Assembly (NCBI RefSeq): GCF_900186955.1
Contig: NZ_LT906438.1
Span: 1,922,001-1,986,000, forward strand
Reading direction: 5' to 3'
DNA: 64,000 bases
Origin: Bacillus pumilus
GTDB lineage: Bacteria; Bacillota; Bacilli; Bacillales; Bacillaceae
Part shown: piece by piece, positions 51,484-61,661 of the stretch
How positions within the stretch are numbered: the first letter of the stretch is position 1
Layout: the number at the start of each line of letters is the position of its first letter
Notes under the pieces: generated by a model
The model's database searches: none
What the model was told of the DNA's origin: nothing
What the model saw: only the letters and a program-made list of their open reading frames with translations
Translations under genes and position numbers: made by a program

Positions 51484-51918
51484 TTAGCAATGTTTTTCAA
51501 ATGCAGTTAAGACATTTTTCATGATATCTTCCATTTCATGACCTTCAATTTCGTCACGCGGGATAAAATGAACGAGTTCATTTCCTTTTAAAAGGGCCAT
51601 AGAAGGAGATGATGGCTCTTCACCAGTGAAGTATTCTCTCATTTTTGCCGTTGCTTCCCGGTCCTGCCCAGCAAATACTGTGACGATTTTGTCTGGCGCT
51701 TTTTCTGCCTTCATCACAGCTTGAGTCGCTGCTGGGCGTGCTAAGCCGGCAGCACAGCCGCATACAGAATTAACAACAACAAATGTTGTTCCTTCAGCCT
51801 CTTGCATCGTTTGTTCTACTTCTTCTTCCGTCGTCAGTTCTTGGAATCCTGCACTTGTCAGCTCTTGGCGCATTGGCACAACGAGCTGGCGCATATATTC
51901 TTCATATGCCATTGACAT
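51484..51918 (-). CDS. brxA: Bacilliredoxin BrxA (YphP)
   Basis: A 144-aa thioredoxin-fold protein starting at 51918 (GAGGGGGC six nt upstream), the length recalled for B. subtilis YphP. The active site is VNSVCGCAAGLARP (CGC motif, residues ~52-57), characteristic of the BrxA/BrxB family that removes bacillithiol from S-bacillithiolated proteins. It connects with the bacillithiol deacetylase bshB2 elsewhere in the window. Monocistronic. Confidence 0.93.
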   Translation of the reverse strand: MSMAYEEYMRQLVVPMRQELTSAGFQELTTEEEVEQTMQEAEGTTFVVVNSVCGCAAGLARPAATQAVMKAEKAPDKIVTVFAGQDREATAKMREYFTGEEPSSPSMALLKGNELVHFIPRDEIEGHEMEDIMKNVLTAFEKHC

Positions 51919-51999
51919 AAAAAAGCCCCCTCTAAAATCCTTATGTTGTGAATAAAGGATACTATAGAGAGAGCCAATTTTCAAATGTTCTATTTCAGA

Positions 52000-53676
52000 T
52001 TAAATTTTCATGATTCCGCCTGTGTTGGCTGATGTCACAAGTTTTGAATATCTGGCAAGATAGCCCGTTTTCACTTTTGGCTCAAAGCCTTTCCAGTTCG
52101 CTTTTCGTTTTTCCCATTCTTCCTCTGGAACCTCTACGCTTAAAATGCGCTGCTCAATATCAACCACGACATGGTCACCATTTTCAACAAAGGCAAGCGG
52201 GCCGCCTTCAGCTGCTTCAGGAGAGACGTGTCCGATAGACAAACCGCGAGAAGCGCCGGAAAAACGTCCGTCCGTAATTAAAGCAACCTTTGGTCCAAGA
52301 CCCATCCCGACAATTTGTGAAGTAGGAGCAAGCATTTCTGGCATACCAGGTCCGCCTTTAGGTCCTTCATAGCGAATGATGACAACATGTCCTGCTTCTA
52401 CTTTTCTATTAATGATGCCTTCAAGAGCTTCTTCTTGGGATTCAAATACGATCGCAGGTCCTTCGTGACGTGTGATCCCATCTTGTACTCCGCCCGTTTT
52501 AATGATGGCTCCATCTGGCGCAAGGTTTCCAAATAAAACCGCTAAGCCGCCCTTTTCAGTAAATGGCTTGTCGATTGGATAAATGACGTTATAGTCTTTA
52601 ACCTCGTGACCTGCAATGTTCTCACCCATCGTTTTCGCTGTGACGGTCATTGTATCTAAATGAAGGGCGCCTTCTTTTTTGGACAATTCATTTAGCGCAG
52701 CTGTGACACCGCCTGCTTCATGTAAATCCTCAATATAAACATCCGAAGCTGGAGCAAGTTTTGATAAATGAGGCACACGCTCTGCTACTTCATTGATGCG
52801 TTCAAGTGAATATTCAACACCTGCTTCATTTGCGATCGCCAGTGTGTGAAGAACTGTATTCGTTGAACCACCAAGTGCCATATCTAATGCAAATGCGTTA
52901 TCAATTGCTTTCTCAGTCACAATATCACGTGGTTTAATATCCTTTTTAATGAGCTCCATTAGTTGTTTTGCTGACTTTTTCGCAAATTCTCTTCGCTCTG
53001 GTGATGTCGCCAAAATCGTTCCATTTCCAGGAAGAGCAATTCCAAGTGCCTCTGCTAAACAGTTCATTGAGTTTGCTGTAAACATACCTGAACAAGATCC
53101 GCAGGTCGGACAGCCAAACTGTTCTAATTCATTTAATTCCTCTTCGTTAATTTTACCTGACTGGTAAGCACCGACGCCTTCAAATACAGAAGAAAGGGAA
53201 ATCTTTCTGCCATCACTTGTTCTACCCGCTTCCATCGGTCCACCGCTGACAAAGACCGTCGGAATATTGACACGCATTGCTGCCATCATCATCCCCGGTG
53301 TAATTTTATCGCAGTTAGGAATACAAACCATTCCATCAAACCAGTGAGCAGATACAACGGTTTCGACAGAGTCAGCAATGATTTCACGGCTTGGTAGTGA
53401 ATATCTCATCCCGATATGGCCCATCGCAATTCCATCATCGACCCCAATCGTATTAAATTCAAATGGGACGCCGCCAGCTTCACGAATGGCTTCTTTCACA
53501 ATCTTTCCGAATTCCTGAAGATGGACATGTCCTGGGACAATATCAATATAGGAATTACAAACAGCAATAAATGGCTTGCCGAAGTCCTCATCCTTTACTC
53601 CCGCTGCTCTTAGTAAGCTTCGGTGAGGTGCTCTGTCAATTCCTTGTTTAATCATATTACTACGAAGTTCTGCCAT
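52000..53676 (-). CDS. ilvD: Dihydroxy-acid dehydratase IlvD
   Basis: A 558-aa Fe-S dehydratase in valine, isoleucine and leucine synthesis. Cluster-binding Cys residues are in [15 protein letters not shown] (~118-122) and [21 protein letters not shown] (~190-200). Further motifs are [32 protein letters not shown] and [17 protein letters not shown] lies 12 nt before the ATG. A ~180-nt leader with a small ORF precedes the gene. Regulation by CodY is known in B. subtilis; no convincing CodY box could be seen by eye. Confidence 0.97.
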   Translation of the reverse strand: MAELRSNMIKQGIDRAPHRSLLRAAGVKDEDFGKPFIAVCNSYIDIVPGHVHLQEFGKIVKEAIREAGGVPFEFNTIGVDDGIAMGHIGMRYSLPSREIIADSVETVVSAHWFDGMVCIPNCDKITPGMMMAAMRVNIPTVFVSGGPMEAGRTSDGRKISLSSVFEGVGAYQSGKINEEELNELEQFGCPTCGSCSGMFTANSMNCLAEALGIALPGNGTILATSPERREFAKKSAKQLMELIKKDIKPRDIVTEKAIDNAFALDMALGGSTNTVLHTLAIANEAGVEYSLERINEVAERVPHLSKLAPASDVYIEDLHEAGGVTAALNELSKKEGALHLDTMTVTAKTMGENIAGHEVKDYNVIYPIDKPFTEKGGLAVLFGNLAPDGAIIKTGGVQDGITRHEGPAIVFESQEEALEGIINRKVEAGHVVIIRYEGPKGGPGMPEMLAPTSQIVGMGLGPKVALITDGRFSGASRGLSIGHVSPEAAEGGPLAFVENGDHVVVDIEQRILSVEVPEEEWEKRKANWKGFEPKVKTGYLARYSKLVTSANTGGIMKI

Positions 53677-53758
53677 CTGTTTAAAAAGCCTCCTATACTA
53701 CAAGTCTTGTTGACTGTATGATTTTGAGTTGATTTTATTTTACAAATTTTCTGTTTAT

Positions 53759-53827
53759 TTAGCCACCGATGAATGACCGATGACCAGCATGGCTGCTGAA
53801 GCTAGTGTTCAGCATGGTTCGTGTCAT
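53759..53827 (-). CDS. 22-codon leader ORF upstream of ilvD
   Basis: In the ilvD leader, MTRTMLNTSFSSHAGHRSFI then GG-stop is preceded by a strong ribosome site (TTGGAGGTCAGATTTT). It begins ~28 nt after the predicted transcription start and ends 82 nt before ilvD. It contains the small hairpin GCTGAA-CACTAGC-TTCAGC. There is no run of Leu, Ile or Val codons, so classical attenuation is not evident. It may be a real leader peptide or chance. Confidence 0.4.
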   Translation of the reverse strand: MTRTMLNTSFSSHAGHRSFIGG

Positions 53828-53860
53828 AAAATCTGACCTCCAATATTCTATATTGGTACT

Positions 53861-53889
53861 ACTATATAGAGTTTTTTCGTATATTTCAA
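53861..53889 (-). promoter_or_regulatory. ilvD sigma-A promoter
   Basis: Minus-strand TTGAAA (53884-53889), a 17-bp spacer and TATAGT (53861-53866). It accounts for the long leader in the 306-bp gap 53677-53982, which also holds the leader ORF and the ypgR terminator. Confidence 0.6.
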
Positions 53890-53937
53890 CAATATTCAAA
53901 ATAATTTTTCTAAAAAAATTTTTCTGTCTATGATTTT

Positions 53938-53968
53938 AGAAAAATAAGCTACCTATCATTGGCAGCTT
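53938..53968 (-). terminator. ypgR terminator
   Basis: On the minus strand AAGCTGCC (53961-53968), loop, GGTAGCTT (53946-53953) with one G-U pair, then ATTTTTC. Confidence 0.7.
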
Positions 53969-53982
53969 GCTCATAAGTCTCA

Positions 53983-55119
53983 TCATTCTGATGCATTTTT
54001 TCTACTTTCTGTCATTTGCTTCCATACTGAGCCTTTCGCTTCTTCTCCGTGCTCAATGCGCTCAATCGCCATTTTCACTTGAAGGCTGACTTCAAATTCA
54101 GGGTCTTGCTCAGCTTCTTTTAATGCGTCAAGTGCTGTTTCGTCACCTTCTTCATAAAGAAACATCGCTGCACGCCAGCGAACAAGTTTACTTGGATCCT
54201 TTAATGATTCGATCATTGCTTCTATAGCGCTCGGGTCACCAAGGTCTGAAATGCAGTCTCCAGCGGTTCTGCGGACCGTCACTGTTTTATCTTTAAGCCC
54301 TTTATATAAAATAGGCAGAATAGCAGGATCTTCAATCATTCCAGCATTCACAACGGCTTGTCTGCGAATCGATGTTTTAGGGTCCTCCATTGCTTTCATT
54401 AAAACAGGTATATCCTTTTGCTCTGGCTGCATTTGCTCTAAATGGGCAAAACGCTTTTTCCAATCTTCCTCGCGCAGCATTTCTTCTGTCACATCATATG
54501 CCTTTCGGTTCACCTGTCGATCTACAGCTTCTTGTCCTTCTTTGACTGCCTCTGTTAAGCGGGCTAAACGTTCGTCATCATAGGCTGCTTGGAGCTCTTC
54601 TGTCACTTCCTGGCCAATATCTGCAAAGTCACCAAAACGAACGCCATGTTCTTTCCACACACGTTCAAATACGACATTGTCTGAACTGCTTCTGAGCTTT
54701 AAAATGGCTGCTTGGAAGCGTTCAGGCATGCCAAACCGCTCTTCTCTTTCACCGTCCGTTAATTTGACTTGCATCGGAATCCCATTAAACATTTGGATGA
54801 ACACTTTGACTTCGCCAAATGTGTCACCGCCAGACTGCGACCCTTCCTGAAGGCCTTCTGTTTCTTGACCAAAGGCTTCTCTGACCTGCTGCAAAATGCC
54901 CTGCCAGTCAAACTTTGCATTACGCTCAACCGCTAAGAAATCTGCGACATGATAAACACCTTTTACACCTTCAATGTTCAAAATACGCTTAATCATCTCT
55001 GGCGCTTCGTCTTTTTGATCCTTTTTGTAGTTGTTGCTTTTCCCGCCGGCAAGTGCTTCTGTCAAAATGACCTTCATCGTATTTGGACTTGGCGTCGGTT
55101 CTATCGCTGTTATTTTCAT
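53983..55119 (-). CDS. ypgR: YpgR: NifU N-terminal-like plus HEAT-repeat protein
   Basis: A 378-aa protein with two parts. Residues ~1-90 resemble the NifU/Nfu N-terminal scaffold domain (AIEPTPSPNTMKVILTEALAGG; ILNIEGVKGVYHVADFLAVERN), but without a visible CxxC. Residues ~210-370 are HEAT or PBS-lyase-like repeats (MKAMEDPKTSIRRQAVVNAGM; LKDKTVTVRRTAGDCISDLGDPSAIEAMIESLKDPSKLVRWRAAM). It resembles 'conserved virulence factor C' proteins. AAGGAGGA precedes the ATG. Possible adaptor role; function unknown. Confidence 0.87.
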   Translation of the reverse strand: MKITAIEPTPSPNTMKVILTEALAGGKSNNYKKDQKDEAPEMIKRILNIEGVKGVYHVADFLAVERNAKFDWQGILQQVREAFGQETEGLQEGSQSGGDTFGEVKVFIQMFNGIPMQVKLTDGEREERFGMPERFQAAILKLRSSSDNVVFERVWKEHGVRFGDFADIGQEVTEELQAAYDDERLARLTEAVKEGQEAVDRQVNRKAYDVTEEMLREEDWKKRFAHLEQMQPEQKDIPVLMKAMEDPKTSIRRQAVVNAGMIEDPAILPILYKGLKDKTVTVRRTAGDCISDLGDPSAIEAMIESLKDPSKLVRWRAAMFLYEEGDETALDALKEAEQDPEFEVSLQVKMAIERIEHGEEAKGSVWKQMTESRKNASE

Positions 55120-55149
55120 CTATACATCCTCCTTACACACATAAAGACC

Positions 55150-55761
55150 CTACTCATCTGTAAGGCCGCATTCTTCTTTCCATGTCTTGATAAATAGGCT
55201 CATCAAATCATGCCGCTCCTCAGCAAGCTGCTTTCCAGAACGAGTGTTCATTAAGTCTTTTAATTTGAGCAGTTTTTCTTCCATATGTTTTAGCACGGAG
55301 CCCTGCTGCGTGTCCTTTGTATAGTGGGGTTCCCCTTTTGCGCCTGCATAAGTAAACACCCTCGCAATACCGGTTGCTCCTATCGCATCGAGCCGATCTG
55401 CGTCTTGAACAATGGCCCCTTCTAACGTTATTGGTCTATTCTGCTTATGTCGATGACGAAAAGACATCGTTGTAATGATGTCCATGATATAATGAATATC
55501 TCGCGTATTAACTTCCCAAGAAAGGAGCTGAAGCTCAAGCTGCTTTGGTGAAAGCTTCCATTCACTCGACAGCTTTTCATCTATGACATCATGAACAATC
55601 GCTGCCATTTCGATCACAAACAGAGAGCCGCCTTCCTGATTAGCAATCTGGCAGGCAAGCTGCCGCACACGATCAATATGAGCCGCATCGTGTCCAGTCG
55701 GTTCATATTTCAGCCGATCTGAAACAAAGGAGGCAGCTGCCTCCAATTGTTTTTTCTGCAT
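55150..55761 (-). CDS. ypgQ: HD-domain phosphohydrolase YpgQ
   Basis: A 203-aa HD hydrolase, starting at the ATG at 55761 with AAGGTG nine nt upstream; a GTG four codons earlier overlaps that site. The HD metal motif residues are H in GHDAAHIDRVRQL and HD in MAAIVHDVIDE, with Asp in QDADRLDAIGATGIAR. B. subtilis YpgQ is reported as a nucleotide pyrophosphohydrolase-type HD enzyme. It begins 13 bp after bsaA and is likely co-transcribed with it. Confidence 0.87.
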   Translation of the reverse strand: MQKKQLEAAASFVSDRLKYEPTGHDAAHIDRVRQLACQIANQEGGSLFVIEMAAIVHDVIDEKLSSEWKLSPKQLELQLLSWEVNTRDIHYIMDIITTMSFRHRHKQNRPITLEGAIVQDADRLDAIGATGIARVFTYAGAKGEPHYTKDTQQGSVLKHMEEKLLKLKDLMNTRSGKQLAEERHDLMSLFIKTWKEECGLTDE

Positions 55762-55774
55762 GACGGTGAGCACC

Positions 55775-56257
55775 TTATTTGTCCAAAAGAGCGATGATGG
55801 AGCTTTCTAATTCTTTTGGTGATGTTTTCGGAGAGAACCGCTCAGTGACTTCTCCGTTTTGATCCACGATAAATTTTGTGAAATTCCATTTCACTGTTTT
55901 CGTGCCAAGTACACCTTTTGCATGACTTGTTAAATGTTTGAAGAGCGGGTGCGCGTTGTCACCATTGACATCTACTTTCGCAAACATAGGGAAGGTCACC
56001 CCATAATTCAAAGAACAGAATTCTTGAATGGCTTCTTCTCCTTCTGGTTCTTGGTTCATAAATTGGTTACATGGAAATCCTAAAATTTCAAGGCCCTTTT
56101 CATGATATTGATCATATAGCTCCTGCAGTTGTTTAAATTGAGGAGTCAGTCCACATTTGCTTGCTGTGTTGACAATAATGAGTACTTTTCCTTTGTAATC
56201 TGCCATTGATTTTTCTTGACCGTTAATGGTCTTGACCTGAATATCATAAATTGACAT
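55775..56257 (-). CDS. bsaA: Glutathione peroxidase-like thiol peroxidase BsaA
   Basis: A 160-aa protein with a complete GPx fold: VNTASKCGLTPQF (peroxidatic Cys instead of selenocysteine), GFPCNQFMNQEPEGEEAI (Gln and resolving Cys) and VKWNFTKFIVD (Trp/Asn). It reduces hydroperoxides, probably with thioredoxin or bacillithiol, since Bacillus lacks glutathione. AGGAGG precedes the ATG. It is followed by ypgQ and preceded by fhs with a 74-bp gap. Confidence 0.93.
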   Translation of the reverse strand: MSIYDIQVKTINGQEKSMADYKGKVLIIVNTASKCGLTPQFKQLQELYDQYHEKGLEILGFPCNQFMNQEPEGEEAIQEFCSLNYGVTFPMFAKVDVNGDNAHPLFKHLTSHAKGVLGTKTVKWNFTKFIVDQNGEVTERFSPKTSPKELESSIIALLDK

Positions 56258-56331
56258 CTCATAGCCTCCTAGGATTCACTTTTTCCTATCGTAACATGCT
56301 TCTTTTATAAAATCGCTTTTTATGCTTCCGG

Positions 56332-58014
56332 TTAAAAGAGTCCTGTCACACTGCCGTCTTCTAATAAATCCATCTCGAGCGCCGCTGGTTTTTTAGGTAA
56401 TCCAGGCATTGTCAAAATGCTTCCAGTTAAAGCAACAATAAATCCTGCTCCTACAGATGGTTTTAACTCACGAATCGTAATGGTAAAGCCCTTAGGCCTC
56501 CCAATTAAAGCTGGATCATCTGAAAGTGAATATTGCGTTTTTGCCATACAAACCGGTAAATGCCCCCAGCCGTTTTCCTCGATGGCTGCCAGCTGTTTTC
56601 TTGCTTTTGAAGTGAGTGTGACCCCGTCTGCTCCGTAAACCACTTTGGCAACTTTAGATAATTTTTCTTCGATGGAATCATGCTCTTCATACAAATAGGA
56701 AAAGCTGTTCTTCTTCTTTTCAATAAGTGTTGCGAGTTCTTCGGCAAGTGCTGTCCCGCCTTCTCCTCCTTCTTCCCATACATTCACAGCTTGGACTGGG
56801 TGGCCATGTGCGTGGCACCAATCTTCTATCGCTTGAATCTCTTCTTTTGTATCAGTGATAAATCTGTTAACTGCGACAATGTACGGAAGACCGAAGGCTT
56901 GGACGGTTTCAATATGCTTTTCTAAATTATGTATACCTTTTAATACAGCTTGTGCATTCTCTTCTTTGAGTTCTGTTTTCTTCATTCCGCCATGCATCTT
57001 TAATGCTCTGACAGTCGCCACAATGACAACTGCACCAGGCTTGAAATCACCAGCTCTTGTTTTAATGTGCAGGAACTTTTCTGCTCCAAGATCTGCTCCA
57101 AATCCAGCTTCTGTTACGACATAATCGGCTAATTTCGCCGCCATTTTAGTTGCAATTAAACTATTACATCCATGCGCAATATTGGCAAAAGGACCGCCAT
57201 GAACGAGGGCCGGAGTTCCTTCAATCGTTTGTACAAGATTCGGTTTGAGTGCGTCTTTTAAAAGTAACGTCAGAACACCTTCATATCCAAGTGCACCAAC
57301 AGTGACTGGCTCCCCGTCTTGATTATAGGCAACAACAATAGAAGAAAGACGTTTTTTCAAGTCGGTTAAGTCATCTGCTAAACAAAGGATGGCCATCATT
57401 TCGGAGGCAACCGTGATGTCAAACCCGTCTTCTCTAGGATACCCATTTACCTGTCCACCAAGTCCGACAACGACCTGTCTTAAAGCACGATCGTTTAAAT
57501 CAAGCACTCGCTTCCATACAATGCGGCGCGCATCGATGCCGAGTTCATTTCCGTGATGGATATGGTTATCAATGAACGCAGATAAGGCATTATGTGCAGA
57601 AGTAATGGCATGAAAATCTCCTGTAAAATGAAGATTGATTTCTTCCATTGGTAGCACCTGTGAATATCCTCCACCTGCTGCACCGCCTTTTATACCCATT
57701 GTAGGACCTAATGAAGGCTCTCGCATTGCTATGATTGCTTTTTTCCCTATTTTTTCGAAGGCTTGACCGAGCCCGACTGTGACGGTGGACTTCCCTTCAC
57801 CTGCTGGCGTTGGATTGATCGATGTGACAAGGATCACATGTCCTTCTTTTTGTTCTTTTAAACGGTCAAAAATAGTCAAAGATATTTTCGCTTTTGTGAA
57901 ACCATAGCATTCTAATTCTTCGTCATGTATTTGCAGCTTTGCTGCGATGTCTTGAATAGGTCTCAGCTTTGCCTTTTGGGCGATGTCAATATCTGATAAA
58001 TGCTTTGTGATCAT
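56332..58014 (-). CDS. fhs: Formate--tetrahydrofolate ligase
   Basis: A 560-aa enzyme that makes 10-formyl-THF from formate, ATP and THF. Start chosen at 58014 ([25 protein letters not shown] ten nt upstream), which fits the family N-terminus; 25 extra codons upstream do not. The P-loop is [18 protein letters not shown] (~65), then [23 protein letters not shown] and [21 protein letters not shown]. Complete. As I recall, B. subtilis 168 has no fhs here or elsewhere, so the gene marks a difference of this lineage. It has its own transcription unit between bsaA and divergent metA. Confidence 0.96.
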   Translation of the reverse strand: MITKHLSDIDIAQKAKLRPIQDIAAKLQIHDEELECYGFTKAKISLTIFDRLKEQKEGHVILVTSINPTPAGEGKSTVTVGLGQAFEKIGKKAIIAMREPSLGPTMGIKGGAAGGGYSQVLPMEEINLHFTGDFHAITSAHNALSAFIDNHIHHGNELGIDARRIVWKRVLDLNDRALRQVVVGLGGQVNGYPREDGFDITVASEMMAILCLADDLTDLKKRLSSIVVAYNQDGEPVTVGALGYEGVLTLLLKDALKPNLVQTIEGTPALVHGGPFANIAHGCNSLIATKMAAKLADYVVTEAGFGADLGAEKFLHIKTRAGDFKPGAVVIVATVRALKMHGGMKKTELKEENAQAVLKGIHNLEKHIETVQAFGLPYIVAVNRFITDTKEEIQAIEDWCHAHGHPVQAVNVWEEGGEGGTALAEELATLIEKKKNSFSYLYEEHDSIEEKLSKVAKVVYGADGVTLTSKARKQLAAIEENGWGHLPVCMAKTQYSLSDDPALIGRPKGFTITIRELKPSVGAGFIVALTGSILTMPGLPKKPAALEMDLLEDGSVTGLF

Positions 58015-58152
58015 AAATAAACGGCCTCCTTTTTTTCGAGAAACAGCTTTGTTTTTGCTCTGTTTTTCATTGTAACATAATTGAAACATTGAAATATCGC
58101 CAGAAAGTTCCTATAATGAAATGAAATTAGCTTTGGTTCAGGGGGTGGCGAG

Positions 58153-59061
58153 TTGCCTATTAACATACCAGTTCATCTGCCGGCAAAACAAATACTAGAG
58201 AGCGAAAACATTTTCGTCATGGATGAGACAAGGGCATTCAAGCAAGATATCCGTCCTTTGAATATCGTGATCTTAAATTTAATGCCAAAAAAAATACAAA
58301 CTGAAACGCAGCTGCTAAGAATGCTCGGAAATTCTCCTTTGCAAGTGTACTTTACGTTTTTGATTCCAAGTACGCATACACCGAAGAATACGTCGAGAGA
58401 GCATCTAGATGAATTTTATACGACCTTTGAATCGATTCGCCATAAGAAATTTGATGGAATGATCATCACCGGCGCACCAATTGAGCATTTAGCTTTTGAA
58501 GAAGTATCCTATTGGAAAGAGCTGCAGGACATTTTGGACTGGAGTAAAACGAATGTGACGTCTACTCTTCACATTTGCTGGGGTGCACAGGCAGGCCTAT
58601 ATCACCATTATGGTATTGAGAAAATCAAGCTTGCAGAGAAAAAATTTGGTGTATTTGAGCATCTTGTGAAAGAGAAAAAAGAAAGATTAGTCAGAGGTTT
58701 CGATGAAGTATACTATGTCCCACATTCGAGGCATACAGATATTAATACAGAACAATTAAAAAACACGCCGAATTTGAAAGTATTGAGTGTCTCTGAAGAA
58801 GCGGGTGTTTGTTTAATTGTTTCAGATGATGATAAACAAGTATTTTTAACTGGACATCCTGAATATGATACGGACACATTGAAGCAGGAATATGAAAGAG
58901 ATTTGTTGAAGGATGATACAGTCCAAAAACCTGTCCACTATTTTATAGAAGATGGTGACACATTAGTCCCAGTGAATCGATGGAAAGCCCATGCCACTTT
59001 ACTGTTTATGAACTGGCTCAATTATTATGTTTATCAAGAAACACCATACGTTTGGGAATAA
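58153..59061 (+). CDS. metA: Homoserine O-acyltransferase MetA
   Basis: A 302-aa enzyme starting at TTG with GGGGGTGG upstream. It acylates homoserine (acetyl-CoA in Bacillus members studied) in the first committed step to methionine. The catalytic Cys is in [17 protein letters not shown] (near residue 142) and the His/Glu are in [16 protein letters not shown]. Other motifs are [24 protein letters not shown] and [10 protein letters not shown]. No SAM riboswitch fits in the 138-bp gap to fhs. Divergent from fhs. Confidence 0.95.
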   Translation: MPINIPVHLPAKQILESENIFVMDETRAFKQDIRPLNIVILNLMPKKIQTETQLLRMLGNSPLQVYFTFLIPSTHTPKNTSREHLDEFYTTFESIRHKKFDGMIITGAPIEHLAFEEVSYWKELQDILDWSKTNVTSTLHICWGAQAGLYHHYGIEKIKLAEKKFGVFEHLVKEKKERLVRGFDEVYYVPHSRHTDINTEQLKNTPNLKVLSVSEEAGVCLIVSDDDKQVFLTGHPEYDTDTLKQEYERDLLKDDTVQKPVHYFIEDGDTLVPVNRWKAHATLLFMNWLNYYVYQETPYVWE

Positions 59062-59289
59062 AATAGACTGTAGTCTGATGATAAATGGCCAAAATGTGTT
59101 AAAATACAAATGGCTCTGTCTTCCATTATCAATTTAGTCTTGTTGTTTTTTAAAATTAGTTTAATTCTTTCGTAACGAATGATATGCTCTGACTGTTTAT
59201 ATGTTATCTTTATGTATATGTAGACCTATGAGATTAATAGTTTTCGTACGAAGTTTTGTTGTTGTTGATTACATTTGAGGTGAATATTC

Positions 59290-60441
59290 TTGAATACCAA
59301 TAAAAAAATATTAATCTTGACCGCAAATTATGGAAATGGACATATGCAGGTGGCTAAAACACTGTATGATGAGTGCAAATCTCAAGGCTTTGAGCATGTT
59401 GTAGTTTCTAATTTGTATCAAGAATCAAACCCCATTGTGTCGGAAGTGACTCAATATTTATACTTGAAGAGCTTTTCCATTGGGAAACAATTTTATCGCT
59501 TGTTTTATTACGGTGTAGATAAAATTTACAATAAACGCAAATTTAACATTTATTTAAAAATGGGAAATAAGCGTCTTGATGAACTTATCCAATTACACAA
59601 TCCGGATATGATTATTATTACATTCCCGATGATTGTTGTTCCTGAATACCGGAACAAAACAGGAAAAGTCATCCCGACATTTAATGTCATGACAGATTTC
59701 TGTCTTCATAAGATTTGGGTACATGAAAACATCGACCGGTACTATGTTGCAACCGATTATGTGAAACAAAAATTAGTGGAAATCGGCACACATCCAAGCG
59801 ATGTCAAAGTGACAGGCATTCCTATTAGACCACAATTTGAAGCAGACGTGCCAAAATCGAAGATTTATAAAAAATATGGATTATCATCAAACAAAAAAGT
59901 TCTTCTGATTATGGCCGGTGCTCATGGTGTACTGAAAAATGTCAAGGAATTATGTGAAGCATTGCTTCTAGACAGTGAAGTACAAATTGTTGTTGTATGC
60001 GGAAAGAACGCAGCGCTGAAACAATCACTAAGCGATCTTGAACAAGCACATCCAGATCAATTGAAGGCGCTTGGATATGTGGAACAAATTGATGAATTGT
60101 TCAGAGTAACAGATTGTATGATCACAAAACCAGGTGGCATTACTTTAACAGAAGCAACTGCAATCGGCGTCCCAGTCATTCTTTACAAGCCTGTCCCTGG
60201 ACAAGAAAAGGAAAATGCTCATTTCTTTGAAGATTATGGGGCAGCCATCGTCATCAACAGACATGAAGACATTTTAGAATCTGTGACCAACTTGCTTCAA
60301 GATGAAGAAAAGTTAGAAACCATGAAACAAAACATGAAAAATCTTCACTTAAAGCATTCTTCTCAAACCATTTTGGAAGATATCGTTGAGCAATCAGATA
60401 TCATCACGAATAACAAAACGTATGCTCGCGCATTATCATAA
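59290..60441 (+). CDS. ugtP: Processive diacylglycerol beta-glucosyltransferase UgtP
   Basis: A 383-aa GT28 enzyme (MurG-like GT-B fold) starting at TTG with GAGGTGA upstream. It adds glucose from UDP-glucose to diacylglycerol to make glycolipids and the lipoteichoic-acid anchor, and in B. subtilis links nutrition to FtsZ. Motifs are ILTANYGNGHMQVAKTL, GIPIRPQFE, LLIMAGAHGVLKNVKELCE and the UDP-sugar signature ITKPGGITLTEATAIGVPVILY. The 228-bp gap upstream is AT-rich with no recognised element. A terminator follows. Confidence 0.96.
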   Translation: MNTNKKILILTANYGNGHMQVAKTLYDECKSQGFEHVVVSNLYQESNPIVSEVTQYLYLKSFSIGKQFYRLFYYGVDKIYNKRKFNIYLKMGNKRLDELIQLHNPDMIIITFPMIVVPEYRNKTGKVIPTFNVMTDFCLHKIWVHENIDRYYVATDYVKQKLVEIGTHPSDVKVTGIPIRPQFEADVPKSKIYKKYGLSSNKKVLLIMAGAHGVLKNVKELCEALLLDSEVQIVVVCGKNAALKQSLSDLEQAHPDQLKALGYVEQIDELFRVTDCMITKPGGITLTEATAIGVPVILYKPVPGQEKENAHFFEDYGAAIVINRHEDILESVTNLLQDEEKLETMKQNMKNLHLKHSSQTILEDIVEQSDIITNNKTYARALS

Positions 60442-60474
60442 AAAGGTGTCCGTCATTGACGGACACCTTTTTCT
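60440..60474 (+). terminator. ugtP terminator
   Basis: AAAGGTGTCCGTC and GACGGACACCTTT separated by a short ATT loop, then T residues. It overlaps the end of the convergent AIM24-like gene. Confidence 0.9.
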
Positions 60475-61176
60475 TTATCCTTGATTTCCATTTGTTGTGT
60501 ACACTTCTTCAAACGGCTGCACGACAACAAAGCCGCTTCCGCTAAATTTCATTTGAATAGACTCTCCGCTTCCTCTGCCAATAAAGGTTTTGAATGAAAC
60601 ATCTGTCACAAATTCAGTTTTTAAATCCCCTGACCATGCAACTGTCGCATTTGGATCTGTATAGACAGAGTCACCCGGCTGAACAATCAATGTGAGCGGC
60701 TCATAATGACTCGTAATCGCAGCAAGGCCTGGTCCTTCTAATTTGACATTAAATAATCCGCCTGCAAGCATCCCCGACACTTTTTTCATCAATTTGATAT
60801 CCCAGCGGACTGAAGGTTCAAATGCGAGCAAATCATTCCCATTCACAAAAATGGATTCCCCTTGAGTTAAACGAAGAATTGAGATTTTTTTGCCTTGATC
60901 TGCTACATATAATTTCCCATCACCTGTTGCCTTCATGAGTGAAGTGCCTTCTCCTGACAGCATTTTTTTAAACATCTTTGAGACGCCATGTTCAAACACG
61001 CCCTCACGTTCAAACTTGATTTTGCCTCGGTACGAAACCATGGAACCTGTTTTTGCCCAAATGGTATCAGTCAAATTAATTTCTAAAAGTCTTGATGTTT
61101 CAAGTTCGAAGACCCCTTCTCCCTTATCTTCCTGCTGCGTATTCTGAACAAATTCTTCGAGTGTATAACGATTCAT
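60475..61176 (-). CDS. AIM24-family protein
   Basis: A 233-aa protein starting at 61176 (AAAGAGGTG upstream). It is a beta-rich AIM24/TIGR00266-type domain: FELETSRLLEINLTDTIWAKTGSMVSYRGKIKFER, LYVADQGKKISILRLTQGESIFVNGNDLLAFEPSV, LIVQPGDSVYTDPNATVAWSGDL and a Gly/Ser-rich C-terminus (GRGSGESIQMKFSGSGFVVVQP). The family is widespread, named from yeast mitochondrial AIM24; its bacterial role is unknown. Convergent with ugtP. Confidence 0.85.
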   Translation of the reverse strand: MNRYTLEEFVQNTQQEDKGEGVFELETSRLLEINLTDTIWAKTGSMVSYRGKIKFEREGVFEHGVSKMFKKMLSGEGTSLMKATGDGKLYVADQGKKISILRLTQGESIFVNGNDLLAFEPSVRWDIKLMKKVSGMLAGGLFNVKLEGPGLAAITSHYEPLTLIVQPGDSVYTDPNATVAWSGDLKTEFVTDVSFKTFIGRGSGESIQMKFSGSGFVVVQPFEEVYTTNGNQG

Positions 61177-61311
61177 GATAGCACCTCTTTCTGTATTTTT
61201 TTTATATACGGACAAACTGTGCATAAAGTTTCAGAAAATGGGGACGGTTTAGCTATTATTGTTATTTGTCAAAAAAAATCAAACATTCTGCTCAAAATTT
61301 GGCTCTCCCGC

Positions 61312-61435
61312 TTGACGCTTTACTTTTGATGGTGTATAGTGGAACCATCATTTAACAACTGCAAAGTCGTTAGGTGATGAAAATTTTTTTTAGTATGCCA
61401 AAAGGTATGCTACAGTACTAGGAGGAAAAAGCAAT
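61312..61435 (+). promoter_or_regulatory. cspD promoter and cold-shock-type leader
   Basis: TTGACG (61312-61317), a 17-bp spacer and TATAGT (61335-61340), a strong sigma-A promoter. It gives a ~89-nt leader with a wobble hairpin (AGTATGCC-AAAA-GGTATGCT) just before AGGAGG. Long structured leaders of this sort are usual for csp genes. Confidence 0.75.
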
Positions 61436-61636
61436 ATGCAAAACGGTAAAGTAAAATGGTTCAATAATGAAAAAGGTTTCGGCTTCATTGAAGTTGAAGG
61501 CGGAGACGATGTATTCGTTCACTTCACAGCTATCGAAGGTGACGGTTACAAGTCTTTAGAAGAAGGACAAGAAGTTTCTTTTGAAATCGTTGAAGGTAAT
61601 CGTGGACCTCAAGCTGCAAACGTAACAAAAATCTAA
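61436..61636 (+). CDS. cspD: Cold shock protein CspD
   Basis: A 66-aa single OB-fold RNA/DNA chaperone. RNP1 (KGFGFIEV) and RNP2 (VFVHFTAI) are both intact, with the usual aromatic residues. The ribosome site AGGAGG is ideal. By sequence it is closest, as I recall it, to B. subtilis CspD, and the ugtP-cspD order agrees. A short hairpin terminator follows at 61662. Confidence 0.95.
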   Translation: MQNGKVKWFNNEKGFGFIEVEGGDDVFVHFTAIEGDGYKSLEEGQEVSFEIVEGNRGPQAANVTKI

Positions 61637-61661
61637 TCAACTAAATCAATGATGCAAAATA

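Noticed and set aside
53860..53945. CodY box in the ilvD upstream region
   Set aside because: The AT-rich stretches there differ from AATTTTCWGAAAATT at about five positions; too weak to call by eye.
58015..58152. SAM riboswitch or T-box before metA
   Set aside because: The gap is only 138 bp, shared with the divergent fhs start region, and shows neither T-box sequence nor a terminator/antiterminator pair.
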